A stretch of 7,787 nucleotides of DNA from an uncultured Lysobacteraceae bacterium (GTDB lineage Bacteria; Pseudomonadota; Gammaproteobacteria; Xanthomonadales; Xanthomonadaceae). The notes below the pieces were generated by a model, which saw only the letters and a program-made list of their open reading frames with translations, was not told where the DNA came from and did no database searches. The stretch covers positions 1 to 7,787 of the forward strand of contig CAMPJU010000052.1 of the NCBI GenBank assembly GCA_946886995.1, read 5' to 3'. Each line of letters starts with the position of its first letter. Positions within the stretch are counted from its first letter, which is position 1. Shown one piece after another: positions 1 to 7,137 of this stretch. A program made the position numbers and the translations under genes.

Positions 1-418
1 GATGCTGGCGTACTCGGCGCGCAACCGGTCGGCGTCGTGCCGCATCCCGTACGTGTCGAACCCGAAGGCGCGGCGGATCGAGTTCCGCTTCCCGGACCCG
101 ATGCAGTCGGGCTACCTGACGTTCACCGCGCTGATGATGGCGGGCCTGGACGGCATCAAGCACCAGATCGACCCGGGCGAGGCGATGGACAAGGACCTGT
201 ACGACCTGCCGCCCGAGGAGGCCAGGGACATCCCGACCGTGTGCCATTCGCTCGACCAGGCGCTCGAGGCACTCGACGGCGACCGCGAGTTCCTGAAGGC
301 CGGCGGGGTGATGAACGACGACTTCATCGATGCGTACATCGGGCTGAAGATGCAGGAGGTCACGAAGTTCCGCGCGGCCACGCATCCGCTGGAGTACCAG
401 CTCTACTACTCGCTGTGA
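1..418 (+). CDS. glnA: Glutamine synthetase type I, C-terminal part (5' end outside window)
   Basis: This is the last 138 complete codons of glutamine synthetase, the cytoplasmic dodecameric enzyme that makes glutamine from glutamate, ammonia and ATP. Base 1 is the last base of the preceding codon. The fragment aligns without gaps, from memory, to the end of enteric GlnA. It contains the substrate-binding NRSAS stretch (residues 8-12 of the fragment), [10 protein letters not shown] with the catalytic-site Glu27 and Arg29 (E357 and R359 in Salmonella numbering), and the adenylylation motif [11 protein letters not shown]. Its Tyr67 (codon at 200-202) corresponds to Tyr397, so GlnE-type covalent control is expected. 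The C-terminus LEYQLYYSL is typical. The stop is TGA at 416-418. The next gene starts 37 bases on, so co-transcription with the amidase and ntrBC is possible. Its own promoter lies outside the window. Confidence 0.97.
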   Translation, partial: MLAYSARNRSASCRIPYVSNPKARRIEFRFPDPMQSGYLTFTALMMAGLDGIKHQIDPGEAMDKDLYDLPPEEARDIPTVCHSLDQALEALDGDREFLKAGGVMNDDFIDAYIGLKMQEVTKFRAATHPLEYQLYYSL

Positions 419-455
419 CAGCGCGGCTGTAGCACGCGGGCCGGGATCGCTTAGG

Positions 456-1217
456 ATGCGGCGCATGGTCCGCGCCGCATCCGTCCTGCTCGCCTTCGCC
501 GTGCTCGCGGGTTGCGCCCACGAGCACGCGCGCAACCCGATGGCCGAGTGGGTGCCATCGCCGAACCACGACGTGCGCGACCCGGTGATCGTGGTGATCC
601 ATGCGACCGAGCAGGGTTCCGCGGCCGAGAGCCTGGACACGTTGCGCACGCGCAACGCCGGCGGCCCCGTCAGCGCGCACTACCTGGTCGGCGACGACGG
701 TCGCATCTACCAGCTCGTTCCCGATGCGCTGCGTGCCTGGCATGCCGGCGGCGGCCGCTGGGGCACGATCACCGACCTCAATTCGGCGTCGATCGGCATC
801 GAGCTCGACAACGACGGCAGCGAGCCGTTCACCACGGCCCAGGTCGACAGCCTCGTCCGGTTGCTCGAGGACCTGACGGAGCGCCACGGCATCCCGCGCA
901 CCGCGGTGATCGCGCACGCCGACATGGCGCCGATGCGCAAGCGCGATCCGGGCGCGCACTTCCCGTGGGCGACGCTTGCAGAGGCTGGTTTCGGGCAGTG
1001 GCCGACAGGCGAACTGGTCGACCCACCGCCGGGGTTCGATCCGTGGATGGCGCTGCGGCTGCTGGGCTACCCGCTCGCCGACGCCACGCCGGGGGACGAA
1101 CGGGCCGCCGCGGTGCGCGCGTTCCATCGCCACTTCAGGGGGATCGACGACGGGGACGATCCGGCGGCGACGCTCGATGGCGAGGACGCCAGGATCCTGT
1201 ACGGGCTGGTGCGATAG
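456..1217 (+). CDS. amiD: AmiD-like lipoprotein N-acetylmuramoyl-L-alanine amidase
   Basis: The product is a 253-residue zinc amidase of the Amidase_2 (AmpD/AmiD, PGRP-like) family, expected to cut the bond between (anhydro)MurNAc and L-Ala in peptidoglycan. A short positive N-terminus, a hydrophobic stretch and the lipobox LAGC (Cys20, followed by Ala) indicate a lipoprotein, probably sorted to the outer membrane as known for E. coli AmiD. Likely zinc ligands are His49 (VIHATE), His154 (AHADMAP) and Asp164 (RKRDPGAHFPW). Glu115 in IGIELDN is the probable catalytic acid. Residues about 194-253 (PWMALRLLGYP, then AVRAFHRHFR) resemble the helical C-terminal peptidoglycan-binding-like module of AmiD. 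The start is uncertain: ATG 465 (Cys17) has AGGA at 453-456 with better spacing than the ATG at 456 has. It sits between glnA and ntrB, an unusual place for a wall hydrolase. Confidence 0.9.
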   Translation: MRRMVRAASVLLAFAVLAGCAHEHARNPMAEWVPSPNHDVRDPVIVVIHATEQGSAAESLDTLRTRNAGGPVSAHYLVGDDGRIYQLVPDALRAWHAGGGRWGTITDLNSASIGIELDNDGSEPFTTAQVDSLVRLLEDLTERHGIPRTAVIAHADMAPMRKRDPGAHFPWATLAEAGFGQWPTGELVDPPPGFDPWMALRLLGYPLADATPGDERAAAVRAFHRHFRGIDDGDDPAATLDGEDARILYGLVR

Positions 1218-1232
1218 GGGTCCCGGGCGGGT

Positions 1233-1259
1233 CCCGGATTCCGCGTTGCTGCATCCGGG
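1233..1259 (+). terminator. Inverted repeat between amidase and ntrB, possible attenuator
   Basis: CCCGGAT (1233-1239) and ATCCGGG (1253-1259) are perfect inverted arms of 7 bp separated by a 13-base loop. No run of T follows, so it is not a standard intrinsic terminator. It may weaken read-through from glnA and the amidase into ntrBC, as the terminator between glnA and glnL does in enteric bacteria, or it may be chance in GC-rich DNA. A separate 9-base direct repeat, GGGTCCCGG, lies at 1218-1226 and 1229-1237. The rest of this 72-base gap holds only the NtrC site. Confidence 0.25.
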
Positions 1260-1271
1260 CTGCGGGGACAA

Positions 1272-1290
1272 TTGCACTATATTGGTGCAA
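1272..1290 (+). promoter_or_regulatory. NtrC-binding site (operator) overlapping the ntrB start codon
   Basis: TTGCACTATATTGGTGCAA is a near-perfect dyad: the 8-base arms TTGCACTA and TGGTGCAA match at 7 of 8 positions around a 3-base centre. It fits the known NtrC consensus TGCACY-N5-GGTGCA and, from memory, is essentially the same as a high-affinity site upstream of enteric glnA. Its last A is the A of the ntrB ATG. No sigma-54 element (GG-N10-GC) is paired with it, so repression of a local sigma-70 promoter, as at enteric glnL, is more likely than activation. Weak core candidates are GACAAT (1267-1272) with TTGCTG (1246-1251) at a 15-base spacing, or TATATT (1278-1283) inside the site. NtrC would cover either one. 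Confidence 0.85.
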
Positions 1291-2341
1291 TGCCTGCCGA
1301 TCCTGCCGCCTTCGACGCCCTGGCCACGCCGGTCGCGTGGCTGGACGGGTCCATGCGCATCGAGGGGGCGAATCCGGCCTTCGGTCGGTGGCTGGGGGTC
1401 GGGCTGCGCCGCCTGGGAGGCCTGCCCCTCGGCGCGCTCGAACCGGATGGCGACGTGCTGCACGGGCTGGCGGCCAATCCGCCGGCGACTGAAGCCCCCA
1501 TCCGGTTGCGCCGGCTGCCGATGGCCTTCCCCGGACAGGGACCCGCGCGGTTCGCCGACCTCACGCTGTCGCCGGATGCCGACGGCGGCTGGCTGCTCGA
1601 AGCGCACCCCGTCGCGGAGTTTCCGGGCGAGGACCCGGCGCAGGCCTTGCCAGGTGCGCTCGCGGCGGCGTTGCGAGGCCTCGCGCACGAACTGCGCAAT
1701 CCGCTGGCGGGGCTGAAGGGCGCCGCGCAACTGCTCGCGCGGCGGGCCGAGGCGCGCGCGGACAACGACGAGGAGCGCGAACTGACCGGCCTCATCGACA
1801 GCGAGGTCGACCGGCTGGCGGGCCTGCTCGACCGGCTGATGTCGCCGGCGCCGCCACGCCCGCACGAACCGCTGAACATCCACGCAGTCCTCGAGCGCGT
1901 GCTGCGCCTGGCCGAGAACGACGCGGGCTGGGCGGTGAAGCTGGTGCGCGACTACGACCCGAGCCTGCCGCCGCTGACCGGCGACGCGGACCGGCTGTCG
2001 CAGGCGACCTGGAACCTGGTGCGCAACGCGATCGAGGCCGGCGCCGCGACGGTGACGCTGCGGACCCGCGCCGAGCATGGCGTGCGCATCGGCGACGACG
2101 CACACGCACTGGCGCTGCGGCTGGACGTCGCGGACGACGGCCGCGGCGTGCCCGAGGAACTGGCCGAGCGCGTGTTCCTGCCGCTGGTATCGGGCCGTGC
2201 GGAAGGCAGCGGGCTCGGCCTGGCGCTCGCACAGCAGGTCGCGCGCGAGCACCGCGGTTCGCTCGCCTACCGCTCCCGCCCGGGCCACACCGTGTTCACG
2301 TTGCTGCTGCCGATGCCCCTGCCGTTGCCGGAGGAAGCACC

Positions 2342-2345
<4 letters not shown>
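1290..2345 (+). CDS. ntrB: Nitrogen regulation sensor histidine kinase/phosphatase NtrB (NRII)
   Basis: This is the cytoplasmic kinase that phosphorylates NtrC when nitrogen is scarce and, with PII, dephosphorylates it when nitrogen is plentiful. The 351-residue length is normal (E. coli NtrB is 349). There is no membrane segment. Residues about 5-110 form a PAS-like sensor region (ATPVAWLDGSMRIEGANPAF). The H-box is LAHELRNPLAGLKGAAQLL with phospho-acceptor His133. The N-box is WNLVRNAIEA (241-250), the G1 box DDGRGVP (282-288), and the FLPLVSGRAEGSGLGLALAQ region carries the ATP lid and G2 box. ATG 1290 is chosen over an in-frame TTG at 1272 because the homology starts here and the TTG lies inside the NtrC site. 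No Shine-Dalgarno sequence precedes the ATG, so initiation may be leaderless or coupled to upstream transcription. The stop overlaps the ntrC start, indicating an operon. Confidence 0.95.
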
Positions 2346-3775
<1,430 letters not shown>

Positions 3776-3817
3776 ACCATTCACCATCCCGCGACCCCCG
3801 CGCGGCTAGCGTCGGGC

Positions 3818-3827
3818 GGTCCGGACC
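3818..3827 (+). promoter_or_regulatory. Perfect palindrome GGTCCGGACC in the sodC leader
   Basis: A 10-base perfect palindrome lies in the 71-base gap between ntrC and sodC, five bases before the sodC ribosome site. It could be part of an operator or a small hairpin, or a chance GC-rich palindrome. I do not recognise it as a known regulator site. A poor -10-like TAGCGT lies at 3807-3812 without a convincing -35 partner. Nothing else is visible in this gap. Confidence 0.2.
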
Positions 3828-3831
3828 ACGC

Positions 3832-3837
3832 AAGGAG
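3832..3837 (+). promoter_or_regulatory. Ribosome binding site of sodC
   Basis: AAGGAG sits nine bases before ATG 3847. It decides the start, because the sodC reading frame stays open upstream into ntrC. The lipoprotein signal begins exactly at this ATG. Confidence 0.8.
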
Positions 3838-3846
3838 AGCCCACGC

Positions 3847-4401
3847 ATGCGCACCGTCATCGCCGTCACCTGCTCCGCCGCCATCGCCGCACTTGCCGGT
3901 TGCGCAACGACGCCCGCCGATCCGGACCCGATCCCGCCAACCACGTCCGCCGCGCGCGCCACCGCGAACCTCGCGCCCGCCTCGGCAAGCCTGACCAGCG
4001 GCACGCTCACCCTGACCACCATGGGCGACGGCGTCCATGTCGGCGGCGAGATCGGCAGCCTTCGCCCGGGCGCGCACGGCTTCCATGTCCACGAGTTCGG
4101 CGACTGCAGCGCCGCGGACGCCAGCAGCGCCGGCGGGCACTTCAACCCCACCAACACGCCGCACGGCCGCTCCGGCCCCGGCCCGCACCACCTCGGCGAC
4201 AGCGACAACATCGTCGCGAATGCGGACGGCGTGGCCGTGGTGGACGCACACCTGCACGACGTCACGCTGGGCACCGGGCTGGCCAACGACATCGCCGGGA
4301 AGGCGATCGTCGTGCACGCCCAGCCGGACGACTACACCAGCCAGCCGTCCGGCGACGCCGGGGCGCGCGTCGCGTGCGGGGTGATCGCGGTCATCCGCTG
4401 A
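3847..4401 (+). CDS. sodC: Periplasmic Cu/Zn superoxide dismutase, lipoprotein type
   Basis: This is a 184-residue copper/zinc superoxide dismutase that converts superoxide to hydrogen peroxide and oxygen in the periplasm. The N-terminus MRTVIAVTCSAAIAALAGC carries lipobox LAGC with Cys19, so the protein is probably lipid-anchored. A Pro/Ala/Thr-rich linker follows (about 21-45). Ligands inferred by family alignment are His80 and His82 (GFHVHEFGDC), bridging His98 (GGHFN) and His157 (VVHAQPDD) for copper, and His98, His106 (PHG), His115 and Asp118 (HHLGD) for zinc. Cys87 and Cys177 should form the conserved disulfide, and Arg174 (GARVACG) is the channel arginine. The zinc-loop tail reads GDSDN where many bacterial SodC proteins have GDLPN or GDMPN. 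The gene follows ntrC by 71 bases. The GNAT gene abuts its stop and may be co-translated. Confidence 0.96.
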   Translation: MRTVIAVTCSAAIAALAGCATTPADPDPIPPTTSAARATANLAPASASLTSGTLTLTTMGDGVHVGGEIGSLRPGAHGFHVHEFGDCSAADASSAGGHFNPTNTPHGRSGPGPHHLGDSDNIVANADGVAVVDAHLHDVTLGTGLANDIAGKAIVVHAQPDDYTSQPSGDAGARVACGVIAVIR

Positions 4402-4890
4402 GTGGGCGGCCTGCGCATCCGCGACGCGCAGCCGGCCGACGCGCCGCTGCTGGCCGAGTGGGCCGCGGCGATGGCGTGGGAGACGGAACACAAGCGCCTG
4501 GACCCGGCCACCGTCGCGCTCGGCGTGTCGAACGCCCTGGCCGACCCGTTGCGCGCGCGCTACTTCGTCGCGATGCGCCAGGCCGAGGTCGCCGGCAGCG
4601 AGACGCTGGCGCTGCCGGTCGGCACGCTGATGCTCACCGACGAGTGGAGCGACTGGCGCAACGGCTGGTGGTGGTGGATCCAGAGCGTCTACGTCCCACC
4701 GGAAGAGCGCCGCACCGGCGTGTTCGCCGCGCTGTACGACCATGCCGCATCACTGGCGCGCGCCACGCCGGGCGTGGTCGGCCTGCGGCTGTACGTCGAG
4801 CGCGACAACGCCGACGCGCAACGGACCTACGCGTCGCTCGGCATGGACGACGCCGGCTACCTGGTGTTCGAGACCGCCCTACCCGACTGA
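4402..4890 (+). CDS. GNAT family N-acetyltransferase, substrate unknown
   Basis: The 162-residue protein has the GNAT fold pattern: an N-terminal strand IRDAQPADAPLLAEW (5-20), the central strand with the acetyl-CoA pyrophosphate loop VYVPPEERRTGVFAALYDHA (97-115, motif A of the RxxGxx type), and motif B LRLYVERDNADAQRTYASLGM (128-148). It presumably transfers an acetyl group from acetyl-CoA to an amine; the substrate cannot be read from the sequence. Four consecutive tryptophans (89-92, TGG repeated at 4666-4677) precede the IQSVYV strand. Translation starts at GTG immediately after the sodC TGA, without a clear Shine-Dalgarno sequence, suggesting coupling to sodC. A later start at Met24 (4471) would remove the first strand and is less likely. 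Its 3' end overlaps the convergent minus-strand gene by 12 bases. Confidence 0.88.
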   Translation: MGGLRIRDAQPADAPLLAEWAAAMAWETEHKRLDPATVALGVSNALADPLRARYFVAMRQAEVAGSETLALPVGTLMLTDEWSDWRNGWWWWIQSVYVPPEERRTGVFAALYDHAASLARATPGVVGLRLYVERDNADAQRTYASLGMDDAGYLVFETALPD

Positions 4891-5781
4891 GCGTTGCTCG
4901 AGGGTGACCGGGATCCCGTGCGCCACCAGCACCTCCGCGTACTGGCGCTGGCGCGCCTCGAAGTGCCGGTAGTGCGCGGCGAGGCGCTCGCGTTCGGCCG
5001 GGTCGTCGCACGCGGCGCCGGGCGCATTGCGGAGGCACCAGGCCTGCGGATCGAGGAATGCGATGCGCGCCTGTCCGTCCGAGTACGCGACGAGCGGCTC
5101 GGGTGGCGCGTCGAGGACGCATTCGCCCGCGGGGGCGAGCAGCGCGGTCTCCAGCAGCGGCCACAACGGCGCCAGGCCGGCGTGCTCGTACTGGAGCGCG
5201 GTCATCGCCAGCAGGTCGTGCACGGTGAGGTAGCGCGCGTGTTCGACGCGCAGCCCGAACGCCTCCTGCGCCATCAGCGCGGTGGCCGCGCCGGCCATTC
5301 CGCGCTCCAGCAACTCGCGTTCGAACCGGTCACCGACGCGCGCAAGCACGTCGGCATCGCCGGACGCGACGCCCAGCAACACCGGCACCAGCCGCAACGG
5401 GCCGCCGGCGAAATCGGGCGATGGCGCCAACGTGCCGGGCATGCGGTCGTCGTGGCTGCCGAATGCGATGACGCGCCCATGGCCGGCTCCCGCGCCGACA
5501 GGCGCGCGCGCGGCGAGCTGTTCGAGTTCGCGATGCAGCGGCCAGCCCGGGCGCAACAATTCGACCGGGTCGTAGTGCGCGCCGACGGTCACCAGTTCCA
5601 GCGAGGCCGCATCCGGCATGAACACCGCGAGGTCCTCCGCGATGCGCGCGGCCAGCGCGGCGGCGTCGGCCTGCGGCAGGGCATCGCGGCCCGCCGCGCC
5701 GGCCGGCGCGCATTCCAGCGCCAGCGCCGCGAGCAGGTGCACCGGTGCGGCGGCGTCGCCGGGGCTGTCGGGTCGTGTCAT
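4879..5781 (-). CDS. Conserved-looking hypothetical protein, 300 residues
   Basis: I do not recognise a characterised family. The predicted protein is cytoplasmic, with no signal peptide or membrane span, and mostly helical and acidic/alanine-leucine-rich. Visible landmarks are VTVGAHYDPVELLRPGWP (64-81), GRVIAFGSHDDRMPG (102-116) followed by PSPDFAGGPLRLVPVLLG (120-137), a helical middle with HARYLTVHDLLAMTALQYEH (181-200), and a charged C-terminal helix rich in Arg, Gln and His (about 262-285). Four cysteines (24, 221, 249, 258) show no metal-motif spacing. I chose ATG 5781; an in-frame ATG at 5832 would place 17 residues of non-protein-like sequence over the thiolase promoter. Codon use and length support a real gene on this strand. 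It is divergent from fadI and converges on the GNAT gene. The function is unknown; any link to fatty-acid oxidation would be guesswork. Confidence 0.8.
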   Translation of the reverse strand: MTRPDSPGDAAAPVHLLAALALECAPAGAAGRDALPQADAAALAARIAEDLAVFMPDAASLELVTVGAHYDPVELLRPGWPLHRELEQLAARAPVGAGAGHGRVIAFGSHDDRMPGTLAPSPDFAGGPLRLVPVLLGVASGDADVLARVGDRFERELLERGMAGAATALMAQEAFGLRVEHARYLTVHDLLAMTALQYEHAGLAPLWPLLETALLAPAGECVLDAPPEPLVAYSDGQARIAFLDPQAWCLRNAPGAACDDPAERERLAAHYRHFEARQRQYAEVLVAHGIPVTLEQRSVG

Positions 5782-5794
5782 CTCGTGTCCATGA

Positions 5795-5823
5795 TTGGCC
5801 GTGCACGATGCCGGCGCTATGCT
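5795..5823 (+). promoter_or_regulatory. Sigma-70-like promoter of the fadI-type thiolase gene
   Basis: TTGGCC (5795-5800) and TATGCT (5818-5823) are separated by exactly 17 bases, each matching 4 of 6 consensus positions. Transcription would start near 5830, giving a leader of about 18 bases that contains the ribosome site. Confidence 0.55.
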
Positions 5824-5830
5824 CGCCGAC

Positions 5831-5836
5831 ATTATC
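5831..5836 (-). promoter_or_regulatory. Possible -10 element for the divergent hypothetical gene
   Basis: Read on the minus strand this is GATAAT, 5 of 6 matches to TATAAT, about 50 bases before ATG 5781. No good -35 is spaced for it; TTGACC lies only three bases away. It is part of an imperfect palindrome, CCGACATTATCGG (5826-5838), that also touches the fadI ribosome site, so the two divergent genes could share control. This is weak evidence. Confidence 0.25.
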
Positions 5837-5842
5837 GGAGGT
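5837..5842 (+). promoter_or_regulatory. Ribosome binding site of fadI
   Basis: GGAGGT is a strong Shine-Dalgarno sequence five bases before ATG 5848. It decides the start, because the frame is open for hundreds of bases upstream. Confidence 0.85.
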
Positions 5843-5847
5843 CAACG

Positions 5848-7125
5848 ATGCGCCAGTCCCGTCCCGTCGCGATCCTAGGCGGGGTCCGCATTCCGTTCTG
5901 TCGGCAGAACACGGCCTACGCCGATGTCGGCAACCTGGGCATGTCCGTGCGCACGCTCGGCGCGCTGGTCGAGAAGTTCGGCCTGCATGGCCAGCAGCTC
6001 GGCGAGGTCGCGCTGGGGGCGGTGATCAAGCATTCGGCCGACTGGAACCTGGGCCGCGAGGCGGCGCTGTCCTCCGGGCTGTCGCCGCTGACCCCCGGCA
6101 TCACGATGCAGCGCGCCTGCGGCACCTCGCTCGACACCATCGTGCACGTGGCCAACAAGATCGCCTGCGGGCAGATCGAGGCGGGCGTCGGGGGCGGGTC
6201 GGACAGCACCTCCGACGTGCCGATCGTGTACGGCAAGACATTGCGCCGCCGGTTGCTGGCGGCCAATGCCGCGCGCACCTGGCAGGACAAGCTGCGCACC
6301 TTCCGGGGCTTCCACCCGCGCGAGCTCAAGCCGGACTTCCCGGGCGTGGCCGAGCCGCGCACCGGCAAGTCGATGGGCGAGCACTGCGAGGACATGGCGC
6401 GCGAGTGGTCGATCTCGCGCGATTCGCAGGACGAATGGGCGCTGGGCTCGCACCGGAAGCTGGCCGCGGCGTACGAGCGCGGCTTCCTCGACGACCTGGT
6501 CGTCAGCTTCCGCGGCGTGGCGCGCGACAACGTGCTGCGCGCCGACACGACGCTCGAGAAACTGGCATCGCTCAAGCCCGCCTTCGACCGCACCTCCGGT
6601 CGCGGCACGCTCACCGCAGGCAACTCGACGCCGCTCACCGATGGCGCCTCGGCCTGCCTGCTCGCCTCGGAGGCGTGGGCGGAGAAGCATGGCCACGAAG
6701 TGCTGTGCCGGCTGCGCGACGCCCACGTCGCCGCGGTCGACTTCGTGCATGGCGAGGGCCTTTTGATGGCGCCGACCATCGCGGTGCCCGAGATGCTGGC
6801 GCGCAACGGCCTGTCGCTGCAGGACTTCGACTTCTACGAGATCCACGAAGCGTTCGCCGCGCAGGTGCTGTGCACGCTGCGCGCGTGGGAGAGCGAGGAG
6901 TACTGCCGCAACCGGCTCGGCCTGGACGCGCCGCTGGGCCGGATCGATCCCGCGAAGATCAACCCGAATGGCTCGTCGCTGGCGACAGGCCATCCGTTCG
7001 CGGCGACCGGTGCGCGCATCGTCGCGGCCGCGGCGAAGGAGCTGAAGGACCGTGGCGGCGGCCGGTGCCTGGTGTCGATCTGCACCGCGGGCGGGATGGG
7101 GGTGGTGGCGATCCTGGAGCGGTAA
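5848..7125 (+). CDS. fadI: Acetyl-CoA C-acyltransferase (thiolase), FadI-type
   Basis: This 425-residue thiolase should cleave 3-ketoacyl-CoA with CoA to acetyl-CoA and a shortened acyl-CoA (the last step of beta-oxidation), or run in reverse as an acetyl-CoA acetyltransferase. The N-terminal half begins VAILGGVRIPFCRQ (7-20) and carries the nucleophile Cys91 in QRACGTSLD. GGGSDSTSDVP (115-125) follows. The C-terminal half has AGNSTPLTDGASA (257-269), HEAFAAQ with His333 in place of the NEAF asparagine, GHPFAATGAR with catalytic His382, and CTAGGMG with second catalytic Cys412. The HEAF variant and the loop INPNGSSLATGHPFAATG point to the FadI/trifunctional-protein beta subfamily rather than PhaA/AtoB. 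Length is close to E. coli FadI (436). The partner hydratase/dehydrogenase (FadJ type) is not in the window, so its exact chain-length role is open. Only 12 bases separate its stop from the convergent hemY. Confidence 0.93.
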   Translation: MRQSRPVAILGGVRIPFCRQNTAYADVGNLGMSVRTLGALVEKFGLHGQQLGEVALGAVIKHSADWNLGREAALSSGLSPLTPGITMQRACGTSLDTIVHVANKIACGQIEAGVGGGSDSTSDVPIVYGKTLRRRLLAANAARTWQDKLRTFRGFHPRELKPDFPGVAEPRTGKSMGEHCEDMAREWSISRDSQDEWALGSHRKLAAAYERGFLDDLVVSFRGVARDNVLRADTTLEKLASLKPAFDRTSGRGTLTAGNSTPLTDGASACLLASEAWAEKHGHEVLCRLRDAHVAAVDFVHGEGLLMAPTIAVPEMLARNGLSLQDFDFYEIHEAFAAQVLCTLRAWESEEYCRNRLGLDAPLGRIDPAKINPNGSSLATGHPFAATGARIVAAAAKELKDRGGGRCLVSICTAGGMGVVAILER

Positions 7126-7137
7126 CGCCGTCCGGGG

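Noticed and set aside
418..430. ACAGC-GCG-GCTGT stem-loop starting in the glnA stop codon as a terminator
   Set aside because: Only five base pairs, no T run, and a competing GCTGT-G-ACAGC pairing; not enough to call a terminator. The rest of the 37-base gap shows only a poor -10-like TTAGGAT just before the amidase start.
1257..1276. Sigma-54 promoter before ntrB, suggested by TTGCA at 1272-1276
   Set aside because: The required GG twelve bases upstream of the GC is absent (positions 1262-1263 read GC), and the TTGCA is explained as an arm of the NtrC dyad. The opposite strand also lacks the GG.
5782..5832. Longer N-terminus for the hypothetical minus-strand gene from ATG 5832
   Set aside because: It would overlap the fadI promoter and add 17 residues without protein-like character; ATG 5781 is the more natural start, although its ribosome site is weak.
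4894..5847. Upstream in-frame extension of the thiolase (total 743 codons)
   Set aside because: Thiolase homology and the GGAGGT ribosome site both begin at 5848. The extension is Arg/Gln-rich and lies antisense to the minus-strand hypothetical gene.
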